From DATMNR01 sp963702765 (GTDB lineage: Bacteria; Chloroflexota; Ktedonobacteria; Ktedonobacterales; Ktedonobacteraceae): DNA of 64,000 bases. This document shows positions 36,150 through 45,139 of this stretch, in pieces. The stretch is taken from NCBI GenBank assembly GCA_963702765.1, contig CAVPEB010000051.1, positions 1 through 64,000 of the forward strand, given 5' to 3'. The position numbers and the translations under genes are program-made. The notes below the pieces were generated by a model that was not told where the DNA came from, searched no databases, and saw only the letters and a list, made by a program, of their open reading frames with translations. The first letter of the stretch is position 1; the number at the start of each line of letters is the position of its first letter.

Positions 36150-36938
36150 TCACCCCAGGGGAAGTAATTCTGGAGGCAATAGTTGGTCTGTGAGCCAGGC
36201 TCGAATCATCTGCGCGTAGAGTTCATGGGCTTCTAGGCCCCAATTATGGCTACGCCCTTGCGCTATGTACCCTTTGGCGTTTGGCAAAGCTTGTACTAGA
36301 TCACGTGCCGACTCGTACATAACTTTGTATTCTTTTTGTCCGATGACGACCAGGACACGAGAAGTCGCCTTATCCAGTTTGGCGGGCAGACGATAATTAG
36401 CATTTGCTGTTAGAACATGGTTGAGGGCAGTAGTAGTTATCCGGCGTGTATCCTCGCGGAATTGCGGAAAGTATTGTTCAGGAACTCCCAGGCTCTTCAT
36501 ATTAGCCCGAATGAGAACATCTGCATTTTTGAAAGGGCTATACATTTTTACCAACATATTAGTCAAGCCTATACCAGGGATCGCACGTAAAGAGGCGCTA
36601 TTCACAATGGCATGGTCAACCAGTTCGGGGTTTCTACTAAGCAACTCTACCAGTGTTTGTGCACCGAGAGATAATCCTACCACATGCGCCTTACCGCCGT
36701 GAGCTTTCGTTCGGATCAAATCAGCTACTCGACGTGCAGCATCAGGTATGGAAAAAGGACCGATCTTCCAGCTTTTCCCTTGCTCAGGCAGGTCAGGAAC
36801 CAGGCAATGGTAGTCTGATGAAAGCTCAGCAACTTGAGGTTCCCACATCCAACCACCTACTCCACCACCGTGCAGAAATACAAGTGTTGGGGGAGTCGAT
36901 GGACCAGTTTCTAGTACGTAAAGCTCTTCATCAGCCAT
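36150..36938 (-). CDS. alpha/beta hydrolase
   Basis: 262 residues. Oxyanion region LVFLHGGGVGGWMWEP, nucleophile elbow VVGLSLGAQTLVELL, and the catalytic His in GRSHNWGLEAHE; the acid is probably the Asp of the RVLVVIGQKE region or nearby. Typical esterase/lactonase-like size. No signal peptide. AAAGGAG lies upstream of the ATG. Substrate unknown. Confidence 0.88.
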   Translation of the reverse strand: MADEELYVLETGPSTPPTLVFLHGGGVGGWMWEPQVAELSSDYHCLVPDLPEQGKSWKIGPFSIPDAARRVADLIRTKAHGGKAHVVGLSLGAQTLVELLSRNPELVDHAIVNSASLRAIPGIGLTNMLVKMYSPFKNADVLIRANMKSLGVPEQYFPQFREDTRRITTTALNHVLTANANYRLPAKLDKATSRVLVVIGQKEYKVMYESARDLVQALPNAKGYIAQGRSHNWGLEAHELYAQMIRAWLTDQLLPPELLPLG

Positions 36939-37019
36939 GATGGTTATTGGCTCCTTTATTAGATCTTAGATGTGCTGCCATTTCTAGTGTATACATCACT
37001 AGCAACAACGTTGATTGAA

Positions 37020-37136
37020 AATAGGGTATATCCCGAAGGCGACCGCAAAGTTCGAGGACAGGGGCAAGACCAGTCCCTATTATACAGGCGGCTTTCAGGC
37101 CGTTTTTTGTATATTGTAGGGGCGTGGTCCTACTCT
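37020..37136. repeat. dispersed fold-back element
   Basis: Arms GACCAGTCCCTATTATAC (37068-37085) and GTATATTGTAGGGGCGTGGTC (37109-37129) are imperfect inverted copies. Between them CGGCTTTCAGGCCG plus a T6 run could act as a plus-strand terminator. Same family as 26066, 38518 and 39691. Confidence 0.65.
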
Positions 37137-37463
37137 TTACTGTTTAACCCACGTACCTTCTAACGGGAATCCTGCCTGTTCCCAATCCTGCAAGCCACCT
37201 GCATAATGCAGCACGCGGGAATAGCCGTTGCGCTCCAGGAGTTGGCCGAGGGCCGTGCTTGCTATACAGTTCTCATCAGAACAGTACACAACAATCTCAT
37301 CATCTTTGTTAAGCGACTGTATTGCCTCTTTCATAGTGGCAAAGTGAATGGACCCAGGAATATGCTTCGCCTGGTAGGCCCACTCAGCGAGGGCCATCAC
37401 CAGACAGAAATTTTCCTTACGATCAAGCTTCTCTTTCAGTTCTTCGCGACTTATCGTTTTCAT
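37137..37463 (-). CDS. rhodanese-domain protein
   Basis: 108 residues, single rhodanese domain: ISREELKEKLDRKENFCLVMALAEWAYQAKHIPGSIHFA, and the active-site loop IVVYCSDENCIASTALGQLLERNGYSRVLHYAGGLQDWEQAG with its Cys. The loop is CSDENC, one residue different from thiosulfate sulfurtransferases. It overlaps the DUF5996 gene by four bases, so they are cotranslated. Sulfur carrier or redox sensor are both possible. Confidence 0.9.
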   Translation of the reverse strand: MKTISREELKEKLDRKENFCLVMALAEWAYQAKHIPGSIHFATMKEAIQSLNKDDEIVVYCSDENCIASTALGQLLERNGYSRVLHYAGGLQDWEQAGFPLEGTWVKQ

Positions 37464-38371
37464 ATTTCACTCCTCTCCAATGCTGCACGATCCCATTGCG
37501 CCAGATTCGCACCGACTTCGTAGGTGCTCTGGAAGAAATCTAACAGCGCCTGGTCAGGGGAGTCAGCGTTGCGCACATCCTCATAGCGTAACAAGAATTC
37601 ACCCAATTGAGGATCGTAGAAAGCTTCAGCAGGACGAGGAGAGGAAGATTCTATCCCTGACGGAGCAGGATACGTGTATGAGTAGTAAGCAGGTTCAAGA
37701 AAACGTTCATCTCCGGGCCAGAACCCGACACTTATCTCTTCATGGGAGGTAGCTTCACGCTGCATGCGGTCCACGCCTGGGCGTTCGGGAGCGCGCCGAC
37801 CGGAGAAGAATGTCAATGCAAGGTCGAAGCTACCCCAGAAAAAGTGAACGGGGCTGCATTTGCCAAGAAATTGCGAGCGATAGCGCTTCATAACAGTCTC
37901 GGTCTGTACAAGGATACGCCAGAAACGGTTGGCATATTCAGGGTCATATGTGGCATGCACAAAATCCTGATCACAGTGGATGGGATTGGTCACTTCACTC
38001 GGTAGCGTGTTGATCGTAACCTCGATATCGAGCGATTGCAATGAGGTCATAAATTCCTGGTAAAAGTCAGCGACTGAACGTGAGATCAACGGCATAGTCT
38101 TTAAGGAACCATCGTTAGTTTGAATGAAGAGGTTATGATTGATAAAGTCAAAATCCACTTCAAACGTACGGCCTCTATATGGAATGGGTGATGTTGTCAA
38201 TCCACGCGCTTTCACATAAAGCGGGACGTGCCACCAGTGATTCTCAAAAGGGCTCAGAACCAGCCTCACCTTCCCAACGATCTGCATCCACATGTGGAGC
38301 GTTTCACACGTATCCTTCCATTCCTCAAGAGGCAATGCAGGCCACCTTTCAGTAGATTCTCTGTCGTTCAC
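37460..38371 (-). CDS. DUF5996 family protein
   Basis: 303 residues. WPALPLEEWKDTCETLHMWMQIVGKVRL, NHWWHVPLYVKARGLTTSPIPY, FEVDFDFINHNL, SPVHFFWGSFDLALTFFSGR and GFWPGDERFLEPAYYSYTYPAP match the DUF5996 pattern as I know it. Rich in aromatic residues and with conserved His; no function established. Upstream gene of the pair with the rhodanese protein. Confidence 0.85.
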   Translation of the reverse strand: MNDRESTERWPALPLEEWKDTCETLHMWMQIVGKVRLVLSPFENHWWHVPLYVKARGLTTSPIPYRGRTFEVDFDFINHNLFIQTNDGSLKTMPLISRSVADFYQEFMTSLQSLDIEVTINTLPSEVTNPIHCDQDFVHATYDPEYANRFWRILVQTETVMKRYRSQFLGKCSPVHFFWGSFDLALTFFSGRRAPERPGVDRMQREATSHEEISVGFWPGDERFLEPAYYSYTYPAPSGIESSSPRPAEAFYDPQLGEFLLRYEDVRNADSPDQALLDFFQSTYEVGANLAQWDRAALERSEI

Positions 38372-38795
38372 TCTGTTTGTCTCCTTTATGTGTTTCTCAG
38401 CTTAGTTGAATGCTATGCAGTGTATGCTTTTATTTTATCATTCGGAACATGCAAAATGACACAATCAGGATCTTAGGAGCGAGGACACCCGCAAGGGAGA
38501 ACGCCCTATCCGGCCCCGAGGGCACCCGCAAGGGGATGCCCCTACTATACACGAAAGAGGCTGCAAAGCCAGATGAGAGAGGGTAGAACAACATAGATGA
38601 TCGTCAGGAAAGAGGTTAATGTCTAGCACAATTCAATCAGAAATGTTATTCGCCAGCAGAGTTTAAAAGCCCACCATCGCTCCTACGCGAAGGGAACTTC
38701 TCATAAAGATCAGCCTTTGCATTAATGATATGCTAAAGCTACTATGCTTTGGTGAATAAGAAATAGTTCAGTTTATTCAATCAGGGGGAGAAATC
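38372..38795. other. intergenic region with two repeat cores
   Basis: 424 bases, divergent promoters expected. ACACCCGCAAGGGAGAACGCCC (38485-38506) and GGGCACCCGCAAGGGGATGCC...CTACTATACACG (38519-38552) are two tandem copies of the dispersed repeat core. GGGGGAGAAATC at 38783 is the ribosome region of the next gene. Confidence 0.6.
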
Positions 38796-39464
38796 ATGTC
38801 CGAAGAGAAGCTAGATGCGACTATCGAGAAAGAAACGGGAAGAAAGGAGACTGGTCGTATAGAGGCCTTCAGTGATGGAGTATTTGCTGTAGCGATCACG
38901 CTGTTGGTATTCAATTTAAAGGTACCACAGATAGCAGTAAGTGACACAAATGCAGTCAGGGATTTAGGCAGTACCTTGTTGAGTCAATGGCCCTCGTATC
39001 TTGCTTTTGTTACCAGTTTTGCAACAATCTTGATCATGTGGGTAAGCCATCACAGCATCTTCAAGATGGTGTATAAATCGGATAGCCCTTTTCTTTTTGC
39101 GAATGGCCTCTTGCTCATGTTGGTGACTGTGGTTCCCTTCCCAACTGCACTTGTAGCTGCATACCTTACAAATCCTGCTGCTGCTATGGCCTGTGCGGTC
39201 TACGCCGGTCTTTTTGTCCTGATTAACATTGCTTATAATCTGCTCTGGTGGACAGCCTCGCATAAACGTACCCTTCTGAACCCTGACGTTTCGCCTGCTC
39301 AAGTGAAGATACAGGCTCGAAGCATATATTTTGGTTTCCCTATTTATCTACTTGCAACACTGTTAGCATTCTTAAGTCCTTATTTAACTATCGCGATATG
39401 CACTATGATGTGGATTTATTGGATATTCACATTTTTTGAAAGGAGCTCTACTACGGTAGCATGA
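38796..39464 (+). CDS. TMEM175-family (DUF1211) potassium channel
   Basis: 222 residues, six membrane segments. RIEAFSDGVFAVAITLLVFNLKVP carries the FSDGVFA signature whose segment lines the pore in TMEM175. Bacterial members form tetrameric, weakly K+-selective leak channels. Start ATG 38796 nine bases after GGGGGAG. Single gene. Confidence 0.92.
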   Translation: MSEEKLDATIEKETGRKETGRIEAFSDGVFAVAITLLVFNLKVPQIAVSDTNAVRDLGSTLLSQWPSYLAFVTSFATILIMWVSHHSIFKMVYKSDSPFLFANGLLLMLVTVVPFPTALVAAYLTNPAAAMACAVYAGLFVLINIAYNLLWWTASHKRTLLNPDVSPAQVKIQARSIYFGFPIYLLATLLAFLSPYLTIAICTMMWIYWIFTFFERSSTTVA

Positions 39465-39802
39465 GTTGCGAAGGTGCCGAAAGGGTCATTGACTCGAACA
39501 TGTTCGTTCAGGAATCCCACAAAGGTTGATCTGAATGCGGTTAAGAATGGAGAACACCCGCTTGTCATCCTGAGCGCGAGCGAAGGATCTGGTTGTCCAT
39601 CGTGCCAGATCCTTCGCTCGCGCTCAGGATGACACCAAAAGCCGATTCGTCTCTTCTCGTCTGATGAACTGATGGAACATTATGTTGGAATCAAGGGCAC
39701 GCCCCTACTATATACGAGGAGGGCAGGCCGTTTCTCTGTATATAGTAGAGGCATGCTTTTGCGGCTTCTTGCTGCAACGAATTCGTTCAAAAGTTGGTTA
39801 TT
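39465..39802. other. intergenic region rich in inverted repeats
   Basis: 338 bases between convergent genes. Holds the 30-bp hairpin (39563-39634) and a fold-back copy: GCACGCCCCTACTATATAC (39698-39716) against GTATATAGTAGAGGCATGC (39738-39756). No ORF. These may serve as terminators for both neighbours. Confidence 0.6.
39563..39634. repeat. 30-bp hairpin of the GTCATCCTGAGCG repeat type
   Basis: TGTCATCCTGAGCGCGAGCG with AAGGATCTGG, 12-base loop, exact inverted copy. Sequences with this core are widely scattered in many bacterial genomes, from general knowledge. Confidence 0.85.
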
Positions 39803-40972
39803 TCAGCGTTGAGCGGCATCCGCTTGCTGCGCTAACTGGTTGAGAAGGGCAAAGAATTCCTTCGACTGGCCGATGAAAAGGCCGTCGTCAGTTAAGGCTT
39901 TGACTGCTCCCATTGCTGCTCCCTGTGTCTCGGTTGGACGAATGATCGAGACGGGTGGGAATTTGCGACTGAGAAAGATGGTTGGTTCGGGCATAATCAG
40001 GTTGGTTTGGAAGTTCTCCCCACCAAATGGAGGGGAGTTGAGGTCTGGGAATACCAAACCGTTTGTGGGGTCGGTCAAAGCAGGAGCATTACCTGCCTTG
40101 TCGTGCCAGGTTTGAAAGTGTGCCGTCTCGGTTGGGCCAATACTGAGCAGGATGCGCAACACTTCGGGATTGCTGACCCGCTGAGCAAGCGAGGGATAGA
40201 GACTGGTGCCACCCTGCTCGATAAACGCAAAATGGAAGCCCGCCGTATTAGCGATGGCCTGGAGGTGAGCAGGGATAGTTGGGGTATTCCCAGGCTTAAA
40301 GCCTTTTAGATCATTGTCGTTTCTAGGAATCGCCGGGAACTGCCCTTTCAGCAAACCTGGGATAGCAGGCGGAAACGTATCACCAAAATCGGGGTTCCCG
40401 GAACGGCTGCGGTACTTCGTCCAATAACTAGTATCTACGGTAAGCTGCATGAGGTTGGTGAGCCGTCCGATTTGCTGGGCTCCTGTCGCTTTACTGCTCG
40501 GCAATGTGCGGAATTTATCCAAATTGACGGGTTCTGCGCCTTTCGAAACCAGGTACGCATTAATGAACGTGAAGTGGCTGAACTCATCCTCGGTATTGTC
40601 GTGGATATATTGAGACATATCCCCATCCAGCACTGAAAGGGCGGCGACATAGCCTGGACTCCCACTCCCTCCTGGCACTTCGCTGTCCTGGATGCCTCCC
40701 AGTTCATTGTATTGTTGCCACAGATCAGTTTCGATGATTTCGGCTGCAGAAAGGAATCGCAGAATGGCTATATCACCATTTGTAAGACTACCACTTTTTT
40801 CCTCGGCAAAGACAGGTAGGCCGTTAGCCAGCAACCCTGCACCGATAACTCCGGCTCCTCCTAGTGCAAGTCCTTTGCTCAAAAATGAGCGACGGCTGGT
40901 TGCTACTTTCAGATGTTGCGCTTGCTGTTCCGTACTCGTCTCCTCCTGAGACGGTTTCGATTGTTGTTCCAT
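39803..40972 (-). CDS. exported ferritin-like domain protein
   Basis: 389 residues. Twin-arginine signal SRRSFLSKGLALGGAGVIGAGLLANG (about 28-53). The body holds a ferritin-like four-helix bundle with AEIIETDLWQQYNELGG, DNTEDEFSHFTFINAYLVSKG and GPTETAHFQTWHDKAG, containing paired Glu/His suited to a di-metal site. Resembles the ferritin_2/desiccation-related group. Exported by Tat, so folded with cofactor in the cytoplasm. Function uncertain. Confidence 0.83.
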   Translation of the reverse strand: MEQQSKPSQEETSTEQQAQHLKVATSRRSFLSKGLALGGAGVIGAGLLANGLPVFAEEKSGSLTNGDIAILRFLSAAEIIETDLWQQYNELGGIQDSEVPGGSGSPGYVAALSVLDGDMSQYIHDNTEDEFSHFTFINAYLVSKGAEPVNLDKFRTLPSSKATGAQQIGRLTNLMQLTVDTSYWTKYRSRSGNPDFGDTFPPAIPGLLKGQFPAIPRNDNDLKGFKPGNTPTIPAHLQAIANTAGFHFAFIEQGGTSLYPSLAQRVSNPEVLRILLSIGPTETAHFQTWHDKAGNAPALTDPTNGLVFPDLNSPPFGGENFQTNLIMPEPTIFLSRKFPPVSIIRPTETQGAAMGAVKALTDDGLFIGQSKEFFALLNQLAQQADAAQR

Positions 40973-41198
40973 AATCTCCTCAAATGTGTTTTAAAGTCCC
41001 CCAAAGGCACACGGCTTTTGGCCACAACCGTGTACGTTATGGAGTAAGGATGGATATCAAGTGTGAAGCTCCCCACTAGCATAAGCGCGCCATTGATGAA
41101 TACGCAGAGGGGTTACATGGAAAGAATGTGCTACAACCCTTCGAGGATTGAATCGTAGAAAATGAAAATAGAGAAGTCAACCAGTTACAGCGAGAAAG

Positions 41199-42365
41199 AT
41201 GGAATACATGCAAACACATAGCTATAAAGAGCAACTTTACGGACCATTCGACTGGTATCGCACGATGCGTGCCACTCAGCCCGTTTTCAAACATCCAGAA
41301 TGGGATGGCTGGCAAGTCTTTCGCTACGCAGACGTTTCACGCGTGCTAACAGAATATGCGACATTTTCGTCCGCCAGCTTTGACGACCAGTCTGACCCTC
41401 TCGGGTCTAGCATCCTGCAGATGGATCCGCCGCGTCATCGCCAGCTCCGTAATATCGTCACACAGGCATTTACACCGCGTATGGTAGCACAACTGGAACC
41501 ACGCATCGCCGCCATCACGCACGAGCTGTTAGATAGTGTTGCTTCTAAAGGTCAGATGGATGTAGTGGCAGACCTGGCTTACCCGCTGCCCGTTACAGTC
41601 ATAGCTGAACTGCTGGGCATTCCTATAGAGTTGCGCGAGGATTTCAAACGCTGGTCGGATGCCATTGTTGCAGGCGATGAAAGCCATTCGGAAGAAGAAC
41701 GCAAGGCGCTCTATGAGGAGATCCAGGGAATGTATGGCTACTTCACGCAGGTGCTTGAGGAACGCCGCCAGCATCCGCAGGACGACCTTGTCAGCGCACT
41801 GCTTGCCGCTGAGGTCGATGGGCAGCGATTGAGCAACGTGGAGCTGCTCGGCTTCTGCGGCCTATTACTAGTCGCGGGCAATGAGACAACGACCAACCTG
41901 CTTGGCAATATGATCCTCTGTTTCGACGAGAATCCTGGCGTAGTCGAACGCTTGCGCAATAATCGTAAACTGGTGCCAGGGGCCATAGAGGAGACGTTGC
42001 GTTATTACTCGCCGGTGAAAGCAATGCCTCGCGTGTCGAAAACTGAGACGATGATTGGCGATCAACGCATCGAGCCGGGTCAGGTGATCATAGCCTGGAT
42101 TGGCTCTGCAAACCGAGATGAGACAGAGTTCCCCGATGCCGATCGATTCAACATTGAGCGCGAGTCCAATCGACACATCGCTTTCGGGCATGGCATTCAT
42201 TTCTGTTTAGGCGCTCCCTTAGCACGTTTGGAGGCGAAAGTTGCGCTTAATGCCATGCTAGACCGCCTGCCAGGAGACTGGCAACTGGCTGACATGCCAC
42301 TAGAAATGGTCAAAAGCTTTGTCGTCTTCGGAGCAAAGAAATTACCCATGACCTGGGGCATGTAG
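41199..42365 (+). CDS. cytochrome P450
   Basis: 388 residues. I-helix LLVAGNETTTNLLGN, ExxR in EETLRYYSPVKAMPR, heme loop FGHGIHFCLGAPLARLEAK with the Cys ligand. Related to but clearly different from the 24.8 kb P450 (Asn instead of His in the I-helix). The start could be ATG 41199 or ATG 41208; no strong ribosome site. Neither ferredoxin nor reductase nearby. Convergent with the Vgb-like gene. Confidence 0.94.
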   Translation: MEYMQTHSYKEQLYGPFDWYRTMRATQPVFKHPEWDGWQVFRYADVSRVLTEYATFSSASFDDQSDPLGSSILQMDPPRHRQLRNIVTQAFTPRMVAQLEPRIAAITHELLDSVASKGQMDVVADLAYPLPVTVIAELLGIPIELREDFKRWSDAIVAGDESHSEEERKALYEEIQGMYGYFTQVLEERRQHPQDDLVSALLAAEVDGQRLSNVELLGFCGLLLVAGNETTTNLLGNMILCFDENPGVVERLRNNRKLVPGAIEETLRYYSPVKAMPRVSKTETMIGDQRIEPGQVIIAWIGSANRDETEFPDADRFNIERESNRHIAFGHGIHFCLGAPLARLEAKVALNAMLDRLPGDWQLADMPLEMVKSFVVFGAKKLPMTWGM

Positions 42366-42388
42366 ATTTTCTTCCTTCGTCGACCAGA

Positions 42389-42433
42389 ATAAATCAATCT
42401 GACCTTTTGGTTCAAAAGGTCAGATTGATTTAT
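42389..42433. terminator. bidirectional terminator hairpin
   Basis: 21-bp perfect stem ATAAATCAATCTGACCTTTTG, three-base loop GTT, and inverse, between the convergent P450 and Vgb-like genes. A/T-rich ends on both sides suit termination in both directions. Confidence 0.8.
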
Positions 42434-42462
42434 ATTTGTCAGGTCACAATCAAACCCGAATA

Positions 42463-43563
42463 TTACAACGTTCCAGCGGGTATCCTGCCCAACATGCCGT
42501 GGGGCGAAGCATACTCTTCGGTAAACCATGTATTGCCAGAACTATCGAGTGCAAGGCCATCATATGGATGTGCATTGTGATTGCTAAGTGTCAGTGTTTT
42601 TAACGCACCCGAAGAAGGAGTATAAGCCCCAATTCTCGCACTCAACGAGTCATCAAACCAGATTCGACCTTTGCTATCTACCGTGATGCCTGATATATGG
42701 GTACTCGATACACCGCTTGCAACATTGATGTTTTTATGCACCTTCGTTGAAGGAATATATTCTCCAATGTCACCTGAAAAACCCTCACTGTACCAGATAT
42801 TTCCGACATGGTCAGCAGTGATCAGATGCGGATTTCCCGCGGTACTCACACTATATTCAGCGATGCTCACTTTGCCATTTGAAGTTGGAACAAAACTGGC
42901 TATTTTCTGCTGTCCATTCTCCGCAAACCAGATCTTTCCTCCTGGATCTTTCGTGATACCGTATGGATGACTTCCAGATGTTGGAATTGTATTTTCGACA
43001 ATCTGGTTGGTTGAGGTATTGAAGAAGCCGATTTTATTGCTGGAAAACTCGGTAAACCAGATATTGCCATTATTATCGAGGGTCAAATCATATGGGCTTG
43101 CATTAGATGTAGGCACTTTCCACTGTTGCCAACTGGATGCGCCTGGGGTTAACCTACCGATTGCATTTGAAGTTGGTTCAGAGAACCAGATATTACCTTT
43201 GCCGTCAATGACAAGGAAAACAGGGCTGGAATATCCTTGTGGTTGTAAGAAGTTTTTCACGAGAGTGTCATTGGAGTCGTTATACTCGCCGATATAGGAC
43301 GAAAAGGAGCTGCCACATTTCGGTTCTGCATCACAGCCCGGCTCTGCAACCCAGACGTGTCCACTTTTGTCAAAAGCAACTGCCCACGGTGTAGCTTGAG
43401 TCTGTGTTTCAGTTATGCCTGCAGCACTCACCTGAGCTATACCCACAAATAAACTGGCCAATACTAAGCTTAGCGTAGCAAACAATGCTGCTTTTGAACG
43501 GGTGATAATTCTAACATTTGCTTTAGAAGATCGTAAATTTGTCAAAAAACTATTTTCTCGCAT
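42463..43563 (-). CDS. Vgb-like secreted beta-propeller protein
   Basis: 366 residues. Signal-anchor peptide (about 22-48, KAALFATLSLVLASLFVGIAQVSAA). Repeats of the virginiamycin-B-lyase/NHL type: GHVWVAEPG, GNIWFSEPTSNAIGRL, GNIWFTEFSSNKIGFFNTS, GKIWFAENGQQKIASF, GNIWYSEGFSGDIGEY, GRIWFDDSLSARIGAY, GNTWFTEEYASPHGMLGRIP: about seven blades. Lyase activity towards streptogramin needs specific His/Glu residues that I cannot confirm, so it may be a binding propeller. Confidence 0.85.
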   Translation of the reverse strand: MRENSFLTNLRSSKANVRIITRSKAALFATLSLVLASLFVGIAQVSAAGITETQTQATPWAVAFDKSGHVWVAEPGCDAEPKCGSSFSSYIGEYNDSNDTLVKNFLQPQGYSSPVFLVIDGKGNIWFSEPTSNAIGRLTPGASSWQQWKVPTSNASPYDLTLDNNGNIWFTEFSSNKIGFFNTSTNQIVENTIPTSGSHPYGITKDPGGKIWFAENGQQKIASFVPTSNGKVSIAEYSVSTAGNPHLITADHVGNIWYSEGFSGDIGEYIPSTKVHKNINVASGVSSTHISGITVDSKGRIWFDDSLSARIGAYTPSSGALKTLTLSNHNAHPYDGLALDSSGNTWFTEEYASPHGMLGRIPAGTL

Positions 43564-43703
43564 ACAGTTCCTTCAGTCTATACAGTGCATGATCGTTAAA
43601 ATAAGGTCAAATTTGTTATTGCTATATTGCCTGTTTTTTGTGAGTAGGACAAGCTACAAAGGTATCGCGAAATTGAAGCTAAAGGTGTCATTCGGAGATG
43701 GTC

Positions 43704-44963
43704 TTACATTTCGACCATTGTCTCTTCAACCAATTCCTGGTTTAGGATCTGGGTTTGCAGATTCTTACGAGCAGCAAAAAACGTGCGAGATATTCCTGGT
43801 AACAACAATAACAAGCCAGCTCCGAAACAGATCAACCCTTGAATCAAGAAAGGCAAGCCAGTAGAGTATCCATAGAGTAAACCTGCCGCTGTAGCACCAA
43901 TCAAATTTCCGATCAAACCCGCTGCTGTATAGTTAGCCTGCACCTTCCCTCGAGCATCATAAGGAATGATATCTGCTAATAGTCCATCTAGGGAAGAACG
44001 AGCAACGGAAGTTACAATGCCCTCGGCAATTGAAATGAAGATAATTGGCCAGGCTGTAACAGAAGGCAGGCTGTATAAGCAAAAAATAACTCCTGTTAGT
44101 AACATCCCTGAAAGAAACAGCCAGTAGCGCCCATAGCGATCAGATAGACGGCCAGAAAGAGGGGCAGTAATAATGATGGGCAGTGCAAATGTCGTATAAG
44201 ATAAGCCAATCAAGGGCAATGATGCACCTCGATCCAACATATACAGGCTCCAAATCGCCATCACTACCCCATTACCGATCATCAAAACAATCTGTAGAGA
44301 ATACGTTAAGACTAACGGACGAGTAAAAAGTTCAGAAAATGTGTTTTGTCGTCCTGATGCAGAAGAAACGGAACCCCGTTTTCCCCGATTCGGCAAAAAG
44401 ATGATCGTGACGATGGCTGCCAAAACAAGTGGTATGCTGGCGATGAAAAATGAGAGTGAGTATCCTGCTTGGCTCGCAAGTAATGCTCCTACAGCAGGTC
44501 CAATCATGATACCTGCTGTTTGGGCCGCACTCAACAAACCCATTGCTTCCCCCTGGCGTTCTCGAGGAGCGAGTAAGTTCATGAGTGCTCGTGTTGGGGG
44601 TAAGACGCTGACCGAGGCAATGCCTTCTAAGCCTCGCAGGCCAATCAGCATAAGAGGATCCTGAACATATACATAGGCGATCATAAGTCCAGCATGCATA
44701 AGTAGGCCTATCCAGAGTACATTTTTATATCCTATACGATCTGATAGCCAGCCTATTGCAGGGGTAGCGAGAAAGCCCGCCAGGAGAAAGGATGTTGTCA
44801 TCAGTCCAATTTCGGCACTCGATGCTCCCAATTGCCGACCATATAAGGCCCTGAGAGGCATTATAAATCCCAATCCCAAGAATGAGATGCCTACCGTAAC
44901 GATAAGGACCAGAACAGGGATTGTATAGATTGTTTCTTGTTTGTTTTTGGACAGCTTTTTCAT
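43704..44963 (-). CDS. MFS transporter
   Basis: 419 residues, 12 segments. The loop 2-3 motif GWLSDRIGYKNVLWIG and the equivalent in the second half, GRLSDRYGRYWLFLSG, mark a major-facilitator drug/H+ antiporter-type exporter. AAGGAGAG before ATG. It is divergent from the DtxR-type gene; no evidence that they are linked. Confidence 0.92.
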   Translation of the reverse strand: MKKLSKNKQETIYTIPVLVLIVTVGISFLGLGFIMPLRALYGRQLGASSAEIGLMTTSFLLAGFLATPAIGWLSDRIGYKNVLWIGLLMHAGLMIAYVYVQDPLMLIGLRGLEGIASVSVLPPTRALMNLLAPRERQGEAMGLLSAAQTAGIMIGPAVGALLASQAGYSLSFFIASIPLVLAAIVTIIFLPNRGKRGSVSSASGRQNTFSELFTRPLVLTYSLQIVLMIGNGVVMAIWSLYMLDRGASLPLIGLSYTTFALPIIITAPLSGRLSDRYGRYWLFLSGMLLTGVIFCLYSLPSVTAWPIIFISIAEGIVTSVARSSLDGLLADIIPYDARGKVQANYTAAGLIGNLIGATAAGLLYGYSTGLPFLIQGLICFGAGLLLLLPGISRTFFAARKNLQTQILNQELVEETMVEM

Positions 44964-45053
44964 CTCTCCTTCGCCTTTTACTTTTCTTCATAGTATAGCT
45001 TATTGTCCTGGTTCGTTATTACCAACCATTTCAAACTTCTTTTTGCTAAAAAC

Positions 45054-45083
45054 TTGACAGAATATTCATTTATATGGTAATTT
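45054..45083 (+). promoter_or_regulatory. promoter of the mntR-mntH operon
   Basis: TTGACA 45054-45059, 18-base spacer and extended -10 TGGTAATTT (75-83). The AT-rich leader between it and the ATG at 45140 probably holds the regulator's own operator, but no clear palindrome was found. Confidence 0.5.
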
Positions 45084-45139
45084 ATTTTTAGCATTATAAA
45101 GTTTATTGTTTTCATCATTGAAATTAAAGGATTATCATC

